Source: Dechloromonas sp. ZY10 (GTDB lineage Bacteria; Pseudomonadota; Gammaproteobacteria; Burkholderiales; Rhodocyclaceae). Taken from it: 64,000 nucleotides of DNA. The position numbers and the translations under genes were made by a program. How positions within the stretch are numbered: the first letter of the stretch is position 1; each line of letters begins with the position of its first letter. Positions 40,842 to 49,820 of this stretch are shown one piece after another. The stretch covers positions 124,001 through 188,000 of the forward strand of contig NZ_CP144212.1 in assembly GCF_041378895.1 (NCBI RefSeq). Direction: 5' to 3'. The notes beneath the pieces are model-generated. The model did no database searches. It was not told where the DNA came from and was given only the letters and a program-made list of their open reading frames with translations.

Positions 40842-41507
40842 ATGAATCGTATCGCTCCCACCGCGCTTTATCAGGAAGTCGCTGAACGCTTGCGCCAGCG
40901 CATCTTCGCCCACGAAATTTCGCCCGGCAGCTGGATTGACGAGCAGAAGCTGGCCGAACAGTACGGAATTTCCCGGACGCCCTTGCGCGAGGCGCTAAAG
41001 GTGCTCGCCGCCGAAGGACTGGTCGAGCTCAAGCCGCGTCGCGGCTGCTATGTGACCGAAATTTCCCGGCAGGACCTTGACGACATCTTTCCCCTGATGG
41101 CGCTGCTCGAAGGTCGCTGTGCCTTTGAAGCTACCCAGCGAGTCAAGCCAGCGGAACTGGCGTCGCTCAAGGAAATTCACGATCAGCTTGAAAATGCGGC
41201 GCGTGAGGGGCGGATCGACGCCTTCTTCGAGGCTAATCAGGCTTTTCATAAGCGGGTTCAGGAATTGTCCGGCAATCGCTGGCTGCTATCGGTGATTCAG
41301 GATCTGCGCAAAGTGCTCAAACTGTCTCGCCTGCATTCTCTGTCGCTGGAAGGGCGTCTGCAGCAGTCGCTGGACGAGCATCGTGCCATCGTTGCCGCGA
41401 TTGCCAACAAGGACGCCGTTACTGCCGAGCGCCTGATGCACGATCACCTGCTCAGCGGCCGCGAGGCAGCAGCCAAGGTCGATTCGAAGAGCAGCAAGGC
41501 CGCCTGA
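40842..41507 (+). CDS. GntR-family regulator (FCD subfamily)
   Basis: 221-residue transcription factor. The N-terminal winged helix-turn-helix has AEQYGISRTPLREALKVLAA followed by EGLVELKPRRGCYV; the C-terminal all-helical FCD ligand domain has FFEANQAFHKRVQELSGN and LDEHRAIVAAIANKD with conserved Asp/His positions. Divergent from the mcm-meaB-pccB-pccA operon, so control of propionate/methylmalonyl metabolism is the natural inference; the ligand is unknown. Ends at a strong bidirectional terminator shared with actP. Confidence 0.92.
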   Translation: MNRIAPTALYQEVAERLRQRIFAHEISPGSWIDEQKLAEQYGISRTPLREALKVLAAEGLVELKPRRGCYVTEISRQDLDDIFPLMALLEGRCAFEATQRVKPAELASLKEIHDQLENAAREGRIDAFFEANQAFHKRVQELSGNRWLLSVIQDLRKVLKLSRLHSLSLEGRLQQSLDEHRAIVAAIANKDAVTAERLMHDHLLSGREAAAKVDSKSSKAA

Positions 41508-41550
41508 GCTGATTGTCGCACTGACTTTCACGGTCGACGCGGCCAAAAGC

Positions 41551-41586
41551 AAAAAAACCCTGCCGTAATCCGGCAGGGTTTTTTTT
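41551..41586. terminator. Bidirectional terminator between the GntR gene and actP
   Basis: AAAAAAACCCTGCCG-TAATC-CGGCAGGGTTTTTTT: a 15-base stem with A- and T-runs on both sides. An ACGGTCGACGC half-palindrome lies 20 bases before it. Confidence 0.9.
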
Positions 41587-41625
41587 AATGCTCGCTTCCC
41601 CGTTCGACGGGGAAGCTCGGGTTGC

Positions 41626-43287
41626 TTAGTGGTTGCTGGCGGAAGCGGCGCCGTAACCGGTCTGTGCGCGCACATACTGGTCTTCGTAAGCTTCGATTTC
41701 CTGCTTGGCGCGGGCGCTGGCATCGGCCTTGGACATGATGTAAGCCATCAGGAAGGCGATCGGCATGGCGAACAGGGCCGGCTGGGTGTAGGGGAACAGC
41801 GCGGCCTTGTTGCCGAGCACGTCGACCCACACCGACTTCGAGAACAGCACGAAGCAGACGGCGGAGATCAGGCCGGAGTAACCGCCCCACAGTGCGCCCT
41901 TGGTGGTCAGACCCTTCCAGTACATCGACAGGATCAGGACCGGGAAGTTTGCGGCAGCGGCAACGCCGAAGGCCAGACCGACCATGAACGCGATGTTCAT
42001 CTTCTCGAACAGGATGCCGAGAACGATGGCAACAAAGCCCAGGCAGATGGTGGCGATCTTGGAGACGCGGATTTCGGTAGCTTCGGAAGCCTGGCCCTTC
42101 ATGATCACGCGAGCGTAGATGTCGTGCGAGATCGCGGAGGCGCCCGCCAGGGCCAGACCGGAAACCACGGCCAGGATGGTGGCGAAGGCCACAGCCGCCA
42201 GGAAGCCGAGCAGCATGTTGCCGCCGACGGCCTTGGCCAGGTGCATGGCAACCATGTTGCCGCCGCCGATCAGCTTGCCGCCGATGGTGCCGCCTTCAAA
42301 GAACTCCGGATTCTGGCCGACGATCAGGATGCCGCAGAGACCCATCAGGAAGATCACGTTGAAGAAGTAGGCGACGAAACCAGAAGCGTAGAGCACGGAC
42401 TTGCGGGCTTCCTTGGCGTCGGTGACGGTGAAGAAGCGCATCAGGATGTGCGGCAGGCCGGCGGTACCGAACATCAGGCCCAAGCCGAGGGAGATCGCGG
42501 TGACCGGATCCTTGAGCAGGGCGCCCGGGTACATCAGCTTGTCGCCCAGCTTATGGACGGCGGTTGCCTTTTCCAGCAGGTTGGTGAAGGAGAACCCGAA
42601 CTCGCTCATTGCCAGGAACATCACCAGCGTGCCGCCGGAAAGCAGCATGCAGGCCTTGATGATCTGCACCCAGGTGGTGGCAACCATGCCGCCGAAGGTG
42701 ACATAGACCATCATCAGGATGCCGACGACAAAGATCGCGGTGTTGTACTCGAGGCCGAAGAGCAGCTTGATCAGCTGACCGGCACCGACCATCTGCGCGA
42801 TCAGGTAGAAGCAGACGACGGTCAGCGAGGAAATCGCGGCCATCGTGCGCACCTTGCCCTGGTCGAGGCGGTAGGCGGTGATGTCGGAGAAGGTGAACTT
42901 GCCGAGGTTGCGCAGACGTTCAGCCATCAGGAACAGGATGATCGGCCAGCCGGCGAAGAAGCACAGCATGTAGATGTAGCCGTCGTAACCCTGGGTATAC
43001 ACCATCGCGGTCAGACCGAGCAGCGTGGCGGCCGACATGTAGTCGCCGGCAATCGCCAGGCCGTTCTGGAAACCGGTGATGCCGCCGCCGGCGGTGTAGA
43101 AGTCGGAGGTCGACTTGGTGCGCGACGCAGCCCAGTAGGTGATCCCCATCGTCATCGCGACGAAGATGCAGAACATGATGATCGCGTGCCAGTTGGTCGC
43201 CTGCTTTTCCGTCTGGGCGACGGCGTCGGCGGCAATGGCCAGCGTGGACAGGCTGAGCAGGCTCAGCGTAGTAATCAGTTTGCGCAT
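41626..43287 (-). CDS. actP: Acetate permease / cation:acetate symporter ActP
   Basis: 553-residue sodium:solute symporter with about 13 transmembrane helices and a cleavable-looking N-terminal signal ([20 protein letters not shown]). Family segments: [37 protein letters not shown] and [16 protein letters not shown]. It takes up acetate and other short monocarboxylates. Its start overlaps the stop of the DUF485 gene by one base, the yjcH-actP pair of E. coli. No acs gene is adjacent in the window. Confidence 0.94.
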   Translation of the reverse strand: MRKLITTLSLLSLSTLAIAADAVAQTEKQATNWHAIIMFCIFVAMTMGITYWAASRTKSTSDFYTAGGGITGFQNGLAIAGDYMSAATLLGLTAMVYTQGYDGYIYMLCFFAGWPIILFLMAERLRNLGKFTFSDITAYRLDQGKVRTMAAISSLTVVCFYLIAQMVGAGQLIKLLFGLEYNTAIFVVGILMMVYVTFGGMVATTWVQIIKACMLLSGGTLVMFLAMSEFGFSFTNLLEKATAVHKLGDKLMYPGALLKDPVTAISLGLGLMFGTAGLPHILMRFFTVTDAKEARKSVLYASGFVAYFFNVIFLMGLCGILIVGQNPEFFEGGTIGGKLIGGGNMVAMHLAKAVGGNMLLGFLAAVAFATILAVVSGLALAGASAISHDIYARVIMKGQASEATEIRVSKIATICLGFVAIVLGILFEKMNIAFMVGLAFGVAAAANFPVLILSMYWKGLTTKGALWGGYSGLISAVCFVLFSKSVWVDVLGNKAALFPYTQPALFAMPIAFLMAYIMSKADASARAKQEIEAYEDQYVRAQTGYGAASASNH

Positions 43288-43607
43288 TACTTGTTCTCCT
43301 TCCAGGCTTCCTTGACGATTTCCTGCGTCAGGGCGTCGAATTCAGTGTTGGCGCGCTTGACGTAAACCGCAGTCAGCACCCAGAAGAAAATGAACATGAA
43401 CAATTCCACGGTCACGCCGACGGTCAGCTTCGAGCCTTCGCTCAGCGGTTGGCCGAGGGACAGCGGATTGAAGGCAACCACCATAACAAACCCGTAGAAC
43501 ATGACCAGAACTACCGCTGCCAAGGTCCAGGCAAAGCGGCCGCGGCGGGCCACCAGCTCCTGGAATTTGGGATTGGCGCGCATGCGCTCATACATCGCAC
43601 TGCTCAT
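43287..43607 (-). CDS. yjcH: DUF485 inner-membrane protein YjcH
   Basis: 106-residue membrane protein with two hydrophobic helices (about 27-50 and 63-85) and the DUF485 pattern: [20 protein letters not shown] and [20 protein letters not shown]. It always accompanies actP and is thought to assist the permease; the mechanism is unknown. First gene of the actP transcript, divergent from the enoyl-CoA hydratase gene with a 134-base AT-rich gap. Confidence 0.93.
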   Translation of the reverse strand: MSSAMYERMRANPKFQELVARRGRFAWTLAAVVLVMFYGFVMVVAFNPLSLGQPLSEGSKLTVGVTVELFMFIFFWVLTAVYVKRANTEFDALTQEIVKEAWKENK

Positions 43608-43741
43608 CGCTGGATCTCCTTGTTGATATTTAATTAATAATTACGGAAGCGATTAAACGAACCGCTTTCGCGATTATATCTTATAGAAGACCTTACAATT
43701 CCATTTTTTCACTACAAAACGAAATCAGAGAGAACAGCACA

Positions 43742-44518
43742 ATGAGTACGGTCGACCTCGCCGTTGATGGCGAAATTGCCACCCTGACCCTGAACAATCC
43801 CGGCAAGCTGAACGCCATCAATCTGGCCATGTGGCAGCAAATCTCGGCGCATTTGCGGCTGATTTCCGCCAGCCCGCAGATTCGTTGCCTGATCATTCGC
43901 GGGGCAGGTGACGAAGCCTTTGCTGCCGGAGGCGATCTGGAGGAGTTCGTCACCGGACGGGCAACTCTCGAACAGGCGCTGCATTACCACGGCCAGGTGG
44001 CGGAGGCATTGAATGCGATTGCCGAGTGCCCGCACCCGACGGTGGCGATGATTCATGGAGCCTGTGTCGGCGGAGGTCTGGAAATTGCCGGGGCCTGTGA
44101 TCTGCGCTTGTGCAGCGAAGCCTCGCGCTTTGGGGCGCCGATCAATCGCCTGGGTTTCTCGATGTATCCGGGCGAGATGGAGGGTTTGCTGCGGCTGGTC
44201 GGCGCCGCCGTGCTCAAGGAAATTCTGCTTGAGGGGCGGATCATGGGCGCACGCGAGGCTTACGAAAAAGGGCTGGTCAACCGGGTGGTGCCGGATGCCC
44301 AGCTGGCCGAAGAGGTTACGGCAACCGCCCGGCGGATTGCTGCGGGAGCGCCGCTGGTTGCCGGTTGGCACAAGCAATGGATCCGTCGCCTGGAAAATGG
44401 GCTGCCATTGAGCGATGCCGAAAAGGCGGCGTCCTTTGCCTTTCTGGAAACCGAGGACTACCGCGAGGGGCTGGCGGCCTTCCTGGAAAAGCGTAAGCCG
44501 CAGTTCAAGGCGCGTTGA
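43742..44518 (+). CDS. Enoyl-CoA hydratase/isomerase family protein
   Basis: 258-residue crotonase-fold protein: LTLNNPGKLNAINLAMW, the first oxyanion segment GAGDEAFAAGGDLEEFV and the second HGACVGGGLEIAGACDLRLC. The glutamate at the first catalytic position of true hydratases (the E in GAnExx-type motifs) is not obviously conserved, and the C-terminal region resembles short-chain hydratase/isomerases of unassigned substrate. Divergent from yjcH-actP and convergent with the TauE gene with no spacing. Its fourth codon region carries ACGGTCGAC. Confidence 0.85.
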   Translation: MSTVDLAVDGEIATLTLNNPGKLNAINLAMWQQISAHLRLISASPQIRCLIIRGAGDEAFAAGGDLEEFVTGRATLEQALHYHGQVAEALNAIAECPHPTVAMIHGACVGGGLEIAGACDLRLCSEASRFGAPINRLGFSMYPGEMEGLLRLVGAAVLKEILLEGRIMGAREAYEKGLVNRVVPDAQLAEEVTATARRIAAGAPLVAGWHKQWIRRLENGLPLSDAEKAASFAFLETEDYREGLAAFLEKRKPQFKAR

Positions 44519-45325
44519 TCAGCTACCAAAAACGGTGTGCAGCATCTTCGCCGAAAGCAGGATCAGGACACCGGCGAAGATTTTTTTCAGTGTTGCGACC
44601 GGCAGGCGGTGCGCCAGCCGGGCACCGAGCGGTGCGGTGAAGGTCGAAACGGCGCTGATCAGGATCAGTGCCGGCAGATAGACGTAGCCGACCGACCATT
44701 CCGGGAGGCCCTCGGTGCTCCAGCCGTTGATCAGATAGCCGGCCGCGCCGGCGAGGGCAATCGGCAGGCCGATGGCGGCCGAGGTACCGATGGCGTTCTG
44801 CATCTTGACGTTGCACCAGGTCATGAATGGCACCGAAAGCGAGCCGCCACCGATCGCCACCAGTGCCGAAATCACGCCGATGCCGGTGCCCACGGCGGTC
44901 AAGCCGCCACTGCCGGGCAGTTCGCGCGAGGGCTTGGGCTTAACGTTGAGGATCATCTGCAGCGATACGTAGGCCATGAAGGCGCCAAAGAAGATGGCCA
45001 GTGGCCGGGTAGGTGCCGCAGCCGCGACAAAGGTGCCAGCGAAGGTGCCAAACAGGACGCCCGGGGCAATCCCCTTGACGATATCCCAGCGGACTGCACC
45101 ATGGGCGTGGTGGGCGCGCATACTCGACAGCGAGGTCAGCACAATGGCCGCCATTGAGGTTCCCAGCGCCAGGTGCACCATGTGTTCGCGGGGGAATGCC
45201 TGGGCGGCGAACATCGTGGTCAGCACCGGGACCATGATCCCGCCGCCGCCGACGCCCAGCAGTCCGGCAAAAAAACCGACAAAGGCGCCAAGCGCGAGAT
45301 AGGCCAGCAGCCATTCGATGGACAT
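44519..45325 (-). CDS. TauE/SafE-family membrane exporter
   Basis: 268-residue inner-membrane protein with about eight hydrophobic helices. Family signatures are the glycine-rich GFFAGLLGVGGGGIMVPVL near residues 17-35 and its inverted repeat copy GVISALVAIGGGSLSVPFM. Members export sulfite, sulfoacetate or other organosulfonates, but most are uncharacterised and the substrate cannot be read here. It follows the EVE-domain gene by 4 bases on the same strand and abuts the convergent crotonase gene. Confidence 0.87.
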   Translation of the reverse strand: MSIEWLLAYLALGAFVGFFAGLLGVGGGGIMVPVLTTMFAAQAFPREHMVHLALGTSMAAIVLTSLSSMRAHHAHGAVRWDIVKGIAPGVLFGTFAGTFVAAAAPTRPLAIFFGAFMAYVSLQMILNVKPKPSRELPGSGGLTAVGTGIGVISALVAIGGGSLSVPFMTWCNVKMQNAIGTSAAIGLPIALAGAAGYLINGWSTEGLPEWSVGYVYLPALILISAVSTFTAPLGARLAHRLPVATLKKIFAGVLILLSAKMLHTVFGS

Positions 45326-45329
45326 GGGG

Positions 45330-45803
45330 TTATTCCTTGCAGTGCGTCAGTCCGAGCAGTTGCCCGGTGATGAAACTCCATTCGGCCGGCGTGACCGGGG
45401 AGATGGAAAGGCGATTGCCACGCGCCAGCAGCGGCATGGCAGCGAGTTCCGGATGCTGGCGCAGTTCAATCAGCGGCAGCAGGCGGGTTTTGCAGACAAA
45501 AGCGATATCGCGCAATAGCCAGCGTGGGTTTTCGCGAGTCGATTTTGCGTCGTAATACGGGTTGACCGTGGAAAACTGGGTTTCGTCCGGATAAGGTTCC
45601 GAGGCAACCCGACCAATTCCGGCAATGCCCGGCTGAGGGCAACTGGAGTGATAGAAGAACGTCAGGTCGCCCGGTCGCATGGCATCGCGCATGAAATTCC
45701 GTGCCTGGTAATTGCGTACGCCAAACCAGGGAACGTGCCCGAGGCGGGCGAGATCATCTATCGAAACCTCGTCGGGTTCTGATTTCATCAGCCAGTAGTT
45801 CAG
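45330..45803 (-). CDS. EVE-domain protein with probable CTG start
   Basis: 157-residue protein of the EVE (PUA-like) family, proposed to recognise modified bases in RNA or DNA. Motifs: NYWLMKSEPDEVSIDDL, WFGVRNYQARNFMRDAM, GDLTFFYHSSC and GIAGIGRV. Homologues begin with Met-x-Tyr-Trp-Leu-Met-Lys-Ser-Glu-Pro, and here that position is a CTG codon, preceded at 6 bases by GGGAG. The next ATG would remove the first beta strand (NYWL), and an upstream GTG would add 14 residues unlike the family. Lies downstream of the 6S RNA in an order conserved in betaproteobacteria. Confidence 0.85.
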   Translation of the reverse strand: MNYWLMKSEPDEVSIDDLARLGHVPWFGVRNYQARNFMRDAMRPGDLTFFYHSSCPQPGIAGIGRVASEPYPDETQFSTVNPYYDAKSTRENPRWLLRDIAFVCKTRLLPLIELRQHPELAAMPLLARGNRLSISPVTPAEWSFITGQLLGLTHCKE

Positions 45804-45855
45804 CGTCCACTCCCAATAGGAAACGGGCGGCAGATCATCTGCCACCCGTTGTCGA

Positions 45856-46036
45856 TTTGCCCCCGCGAGTGCCGTCAGGCCGGCATCCTGAACCTGAGTT
45901 CAGAGTGGTTGCTTTCCTCCCGCATCAGGTGCGCCCGACCAAGGGGCGCTCACAACAGCGGTTTAACGGTCTGCAACCGATGCCAATTAGCATTGGTTCA
46001 AGGAATCTATGGCCTTAACAAACACCGCAGGGAACC
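45856..46036 (-). ncRNA. ssrS: 6S RNA
   Basis: About 180 nucleotides immediately downstream of zapA, the classic ssrS position. The ends pair as CCCTGCG-GTG with CAC-T-CGCGGGG. An apical hairpin GCGCCC-CTTGGTC-GGGCGC closes the rod, and the 3' side contains the small CTGAAC-TCAG-GTTCAG hairpin that corresponds to the 3' central-bubble hairpin of E. coli 6S. It would mimic an open promoter and sequester sigma-70 RNA polymerase in stationary phase. Exact ends are estimated from the stem. Confidence 0.85.
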
Positions 46037-46068
46037 CGGTGGTCGGCATCCGGGCTGCTCCGGGGCGG

Positions 46069-46386
46069 TTAGAAACCGTTGCTCGGGGCGGATGCCAGCA
46101 CGGCGTCGAGTCGTGCTCCCATATCGGTGATTCTACGCTTCGTGTCGGCGCTGACAACCGTTCCTTTGGCCCTGGCTGCTGCGAGGTGTTCGTGCGCGAT
46201 ATTCAGGGCGGCCATCACCGCGACGCGTTCGGCAATCGTGGTTTTGGTCCGCTGCGCGATGTCGCGCATCTTGTCATCCACCAGGCCGACCGCTTCCTGC
46301 AGGGCCTCACGCTCGTCGGCGGAGCAGGCAACGCGGTACTCGCGGCCAAGTATCTTGACATCGAGGTAGTTTGCCTCGCCAGCCAT
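46069..46386 (-). CDS. zapA: Cell division protein ZapA
   Basis: 105-residue cytosolic protein that bundles FtsZ filaments at midcell. It has the N-terminal ZapA globular motif (LDVKILGREYRVACSADERE, EAVGLVDDKMRDI) and a C-terminal coiled-coil helix. Its ATG overlaps the stop of the zapB-like gene by one base, and the 6S RNA gene follows. Family-typical length. Confidence 0.95.
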   Translation of the reverse strand: MAGEANYLDVKILGREYRVACSADEREALQEAVGLVDDKMRDIAQRTKTTIAERVAVMAALNIAHEHLAAARAKGTVVSADTKRRITDMGARLDAVLASAPSNGF

Positions 46387-46583
46387 CAGAGATCCTCGGG
46401 CAGTTTGTCGATCAGGCCTTCGAGACGCTGGCGAGCCGCCGTCATCGTCTGTTGCAGGCGCAGTTTTTCAGTCTCCGCCGCAGCCAGCTGGCTGCGCAGG
46501 GATTCGTTTTCGGCCCGCAGCTGGGTAACGACTGCAATGACCTTATTGACTTTCGCTTCGAGAGCTTCGATTTCGGTATCCAT
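46386..46583 (-). CDS. Small coiled-coil ZapB-like cell division protein
   Basis: 65-residue protein that is almost entirely one heptad-repeat coiled coil (IEALEAKVNKVIAVVTQLRA followed by ENESLRSQLAAAETEKLRL). Small coiled-coil proteins upstream of zapA in betaproteobacteria are annotated as ZapB-like or TIGR02449 family. One-base overlap with zapA implies translational coupling and a shared role at the divisome. Confidence 0.85.
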   Translation of the reverse strand: MDTEIEALEAKVNKVIAVVTQLRAENESLRSQLAAAETEKLRLQQTMTAARQRLEGLIDKLPEDL

Positions 46584-46827
46584 GGCGCGAACTATAGGGG
46601 TGAAAACATCATTGAGTCAAGGACTAAGCTGCTAATCTCAAAGTGCTTTATGCGAAATGGCGCGTAACTTCGTGGAGGTGGGGCGGCACGACGGGTAGAA
46701 TGCTGTCCGTCCTGATTCCGATTGAACCGGAGAGAATCAAGGCGGTCAATCGCCGCTTGCGGCGACAATTCGCCACTGTTTTTACTGGGCGGGAATTTTC
46801 CCGTCATCTTGACTGGAGTTCTGGGCA

Positions 46828-47418
46828 ATGGCGCTGAGCCACGAAGAGCGAATGCAAAAGAAGAAGGCGGTGGTCGATGAGAAAATCGCTGCCGCCCGGC
46901 AGGAGCGCGGTGTATTGCTGGTCAACACCGGTAATGGGAAAGGCAAATCCTCCGCAGCTTTCGGTGTCGTTGCGCGGGCTCTCGGGCATGGCCTGAAGGT
47001 CGCGGTGGTCCAGTTCGTCAAGGGGCGCTCGGATACCGGAGAGGAGGCGTTCTTTCGGCGCCAGCCCGGTGTCCGCTGGCATGTCGGCGGCGAAGGTTTT
47101 ACCTGGGAAACCCAGGACAAGGAAAAGGATGCCCGCGCCGCTCAGGCGGCTTGGGGCCAGGCCTGTGCTTATCTGGCCGACCCGGAAGTCGGCCTGGTCG
47201 TGCTCGACGAACTGACCTATGCCTTCAAGTATGGCTGGCTGGAGCTTGACGAGGTTCTGCAGCGGCTGGCCGCTCGTCCAACGCTGCAGCATGTCGTGAT
47301 TACCGGCCGGGGGGCGCCCGAGGCACTGCGTGCCGCTGCCGATACGGTCAGCGACATCGGCAACGAAAAACACGCTTTCAAGGCTGGGGTCAAGGCGATG
47401 CCCGGCCTCGATTACTGA
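46828..47418 (+). CDS. cobO: Cob(I)yrinic acid a,c-diamide adenosyltransferase
   Basis: 196-residue ATP:corrinoid adenosyltransferase of the CobO/BtuR family, attaching the adenosyl group to cobalamin precursors or salvaged corrinoids. Walker A is TGNGKGKSSAAFG (near residues 37-49); VVQFVKGRSDTGEEAFF, VGLVVLDELTYAFKYGW and HVVITGRGAPEAL are family motifs. Placed 18 bases upstream of cobB in one transcript. Provides adenosylcobalamin for the mutase encoded 6 kb away. The 244-base upstream gap holds no complete cobalamin riboswitch. Confidence 0.95.
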   Translation: MALSHEERMQKKKAVVDEKIAAARQERGVLLVNTGNGKGKSSAAFGVVARALGHGLKVAVVQFVKGRSDTGEEAFFRRQPGVRWHVGGEGFTWETQDKEKDARAAQAAWGQACAYLADPEVGLVVLDELTYAFKYGWLELDEVLQRLAARPTLQHVVITGRGAPEALRAAADTVSDIGNEKHAFKAGVKAMPGLDY

Positions 47419-47436
47419 ACCTGCTCCCCGAAAAAC

Positions 47437-48714
47437 ATGCTTTCGTGTCCTGCATTGATGATTGCCGCCCCGGCCTCCGGCCAGGGCAAAACCACCGTTA
47501 CCGCCGCCCTGGCCCGTTTACATGCCCGCCAGGGGCGGCGGGTCACGGTCTTCAAGTGTGGTCCCGATTTTCTTGACCCGCAGATTCATGCCTTTGCCAG
47601 CGGTCGACCGTGTCAGAACCTCGATTTCGGCATGTGCGGCGAAGACGACGCCCGTTGGCGTCTGGCGCGGGCTGCTGCCGACTCGGACCTGATTCTGATC
47701 GAGGGGGTGATGGGGCTGTTCGACGGGACCCCGTCGGCCGCCGATATTGCCGAGCGTTTCGGAATTCCGGTGATGGCGCTGATCGATGCTGGCAAAATGG
47801 CCCAGACTTTCGGTGCCCTGGCCCACGGCCTGGCCAGCTATCGGCCTGGCCTGCCCTTTGCCGGGGTGCTCGCCAACCGCGTCGCTAGTCCGCGTCATGG
47901 CGAAATCTTGCGCGGCAGCCTGCCTGTCGGGATGGGGTGGTATGGGGCACTGCCAAAAAACGGCGACAGCCTGCCGGAACGCCATCTCGGGCTATTGCAG
48001 GCGGCGGAAATCGACGATCTGGCGCAGCGTCTGGACAAGCTGGCTGATGCACTGGTTGCAACGGCCACGGTCGACTTGCCTGCTCCCGTGGCGTTTTCGC
48101 CGTTTTCTCCGCCAGCCATTCCGAAATTGCTGGCGGGGCGGAGGATTGCCGTTGCCCGCGATGCCGCCTACGGTTTTGCCTATCCGGCAAATCTGGAAAC
48201 CCTGACGCAACTGGGGGCCGAACTGCTCTTTTTTTCGCCGCTGGCTGGCGACGAACTGCCTGCCTGCGACGCGGTCTGGCTGCCTGGCGGCTATCCCGAA
48301 TTGCATGCCGCAGAACTGGCAGCCCGGCGTCCCCTGTGGCAGGCGCTGGCAGCGCACGTGACTGCCGGCAAGCCTTTGCTTGCCGAATGTGGCGGGATGA
48401 TGAGTCTGTTTGAAGAAATTGTGGATAAGGAAGGCTGTGTTCATCGCCTGGGGGGATTGCTGCCCGGCAAGGCGGTGATGCAACCGCGTCTGAGCGCACT
48501 TGGCACTCAGTTCGCCGATTTGCCCGAGGGGCGGCTGTCCGGACACACCTTCCATTACTCGCGCAGCGAAAGCGACCTCCAGCCCTTGCTGCGGGCAAGC
48601 AAGCAAAATGGCGAACCTGGGGAGGTGATTTATCGGCGGCAACGGCTGACGGCTTCCTATGTACATTTCTATTTCCCGTCATCGCCGGAAGCGACCGCCA
48701 GATTGTTTAAATAG
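47437..48714 (+). CDS. cobB: Cobyrinate a,c-diamide synthase
   Basis: 425-residue glutamine-dependent amidotransferase that amidates the a and c side chains of cobyrinic acid. The N-terminal dethiobiotin-synthetase-like ATPase domain has APASGQGKTTVTAALARL and GVMGLFDGTPSAADIAERF; the C-terminal class I glutaminase domain has WLPGGYPELHA and AECGGMMSLFE (nucleophile Cys), with the HTFHYSRSES histidine. Length as in CbiA/CobB. Only these two cobalamin genes are present, so the rest of the pathway must be elsewhere or corrinoids are salvaged. Confidence 0.94.
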   Translation: MLSCPALMIAAPASGQGKTTVTAALARLHARQGRRVTVFKCGPDFLDPQIHAFASGRPCQNLDFGMCGEDDARWRLARAAADSDLILIEGVMGLFDGTPSAADIAERFGIPVMALIDAGKMAQTFGALAHGLASYRPGLPFAGVLANRVASPRHGEILRGSLPVGMGWYGALPKNGDSLPERHLGLLQAAEIDDLAQRLDKLADALVATATVDLPAPVAFSPFSPPAIPKLLAGRRIAVARDAAYGFAYPANLETLTQLGAELLFFSPLAGDELPACDAVWLPGGYPELHAAELAARRPLWQALAAHVTAGKPLLAECGGMMSLFEEIVDKEGCVHRLGGLLPGKAVMQPRLSALGTQFADLPEGRLSGHTFHYSRSESDLQPLLRASKQNGEPGEVIYRRQRLTASYVHFYFPSSPEATARLFK

Positions 48715-48813
48715 TCAGTTTTTATCGAAATAAGACCAATTAAAAATCATGTTTTATCGACGGAGATCAGGGATTAAACTGCGCCCTGTCGAATTCATCC
48801 TCAGGAGGGACAC

Positions 48814-49707
48814 ATGAAAAACTTCGCATTGATGGCTGCCGCGCTGTTGCTTGGGGCCACGCTTAGCATTGGTGATGCCGAAGCAGCCAAGCGCTTCGGC
48901 GGCGGTTCGTCGACCGGCATGCAACGCCAGTCGGTGGCACCCACCAAGTCACCCACTGCCACTCCGGCGCAAACTCCGCAAGCGGCTCCCAGTCCGGCTC
49001 ACCAGCAGGCCGCAGCCCCAGCCGCAGCGCCGCAAGCTCAGCCCAAGCGTTCGTGGATGGGCCCGCTCGCCGGCTTGGCGGCAGGTCTCGGCCTGGCGGC
49101 GCTGGCTTCTCATTTCGGTTTTGGTGAGCAACTCGCTAACATGCTGATGATCGGGTTGCTGGTCATGGTGGTCTTGGCAGTCATCGGTTTCATCATGCGC
49201 AAGAAGGCTGCGGCCCAGGCGCCGGCCGGCAATTTGCAATATGCCGGGATCGGTTCCGGTTTCGAGCGTCCGGCACCGTTAATGCCGGCTGAGCCACTGG
49301 CTGGTGGTAGTGCTGCTCCGACCGCTGCCCCGGTCTATCCGGCAGGTTTTGATGCCGAAGGCTTTGTCCGTAATGCCAAGGTTAATTTCATCCGCTTGCA
49401 GGCCGCCAACGATGCGGGCAACCTTGACGACATCCGCGAATTTACCTCGCCCGAGATGTTCGCCGAGATCAAGCTGCAGATGGGCGAGCGTGCGCAGGGC
49501 AAGCAGGAAACGGATGTTGCCCAGTTGAATGCCGAAGTGCTGGACGTTGCTGACGAAGGTCAGCGCTATGTGGTCAGCGTCCGCTTCCATGGCCTGATCC
49601 GTGAGGATGGCGGTGCTCCGGAAGCCTTCGATGAGGTCTGGCACATGACCAAGCCGACCGACGGTAGTCGCGGCTGGGTGGTTGCCGGGATTCAGCAAGT
49701 CAATTAA
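48814..49707 (+). CDS. Tim44-like domain membrane protein
   Basis: 297-residue protein: signal peptide/anchor (MKNFALMAAALLLGATLSIG), low-complexity Pro/Ala/Gln linker (45-78), membrane segment LANMLMIGLLVMVVLAVIGFIM (about 108-129) and a C-terminal Tim44-like domain (about 175-296) with FVRNAKVNFIRLQAANDAGN and EVWHMTKPTDGSRGWVVAGI. Related proteins are widespread in proteobacteria with unproven roles; the Tim44 fold suggests lipid or protein contact at the membrane. A strong AGGAGG lies 5 bases before the ATG and it has its own terminator. Confidence 0.88.
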   Translation: MKNFALMAAALLLGATLSIGDAEAAKRFGGGSSTGMQRQSVAPTKSPTATPAQTPQAAPSPAHQQAAAPAAAPQAQPKRSWMGPLAGLAAGLGLAALASHFGFGEQLANMLMIGLLVMVVLAVIGFIMRKKAAAQAPAGNLQYAGIGSGFERPAPLMPAEPLAGGSAAPTAAPVYPAGFDAEGFVRNAKVNFIRLQAANDAGNLDDIREFTSPEMFAEIKLQMGERAQGKQETDVAQLNAEVLDVADEGQRYVVSVRFHGLIREDGGAPEAFDEVWHMTKPTDGSRGWVVAGIQQVN

Positions 49708-49721
49708 CTACCGCTCAGCGC

Positions 49722-49753
49722 AAATAAACGGCAGCCAAGGCTGCCGTTTATTT
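49722..49753 (+). terminator. Rho-independent terminator of the Tim44-like gene
   Basis: AATAAACGGCAGCC-AA-GGCTGCCGTTTATT followed by TTC: a 14-base stem, 15 bases after the stop codon. Confidence 0.8.
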
Positions 49754-49820
49754 TCTTCCACGCAGCAGTGGCGAGGGCGCGCTAGAATCAGCGGATACTG
49801 ATCTGCCCGGGCGCTTGTCG

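Noticed and set aside
46584..46827. Possible cobalamin riboswitch upstream of cobO
   Set aside because: A GCCACTG box and a following CGGGAA are present near 46770, but the AGYCAGGAGACC block and the upstream GGTGxxA and CCGCxACTG blocks of the aptamer are missing.
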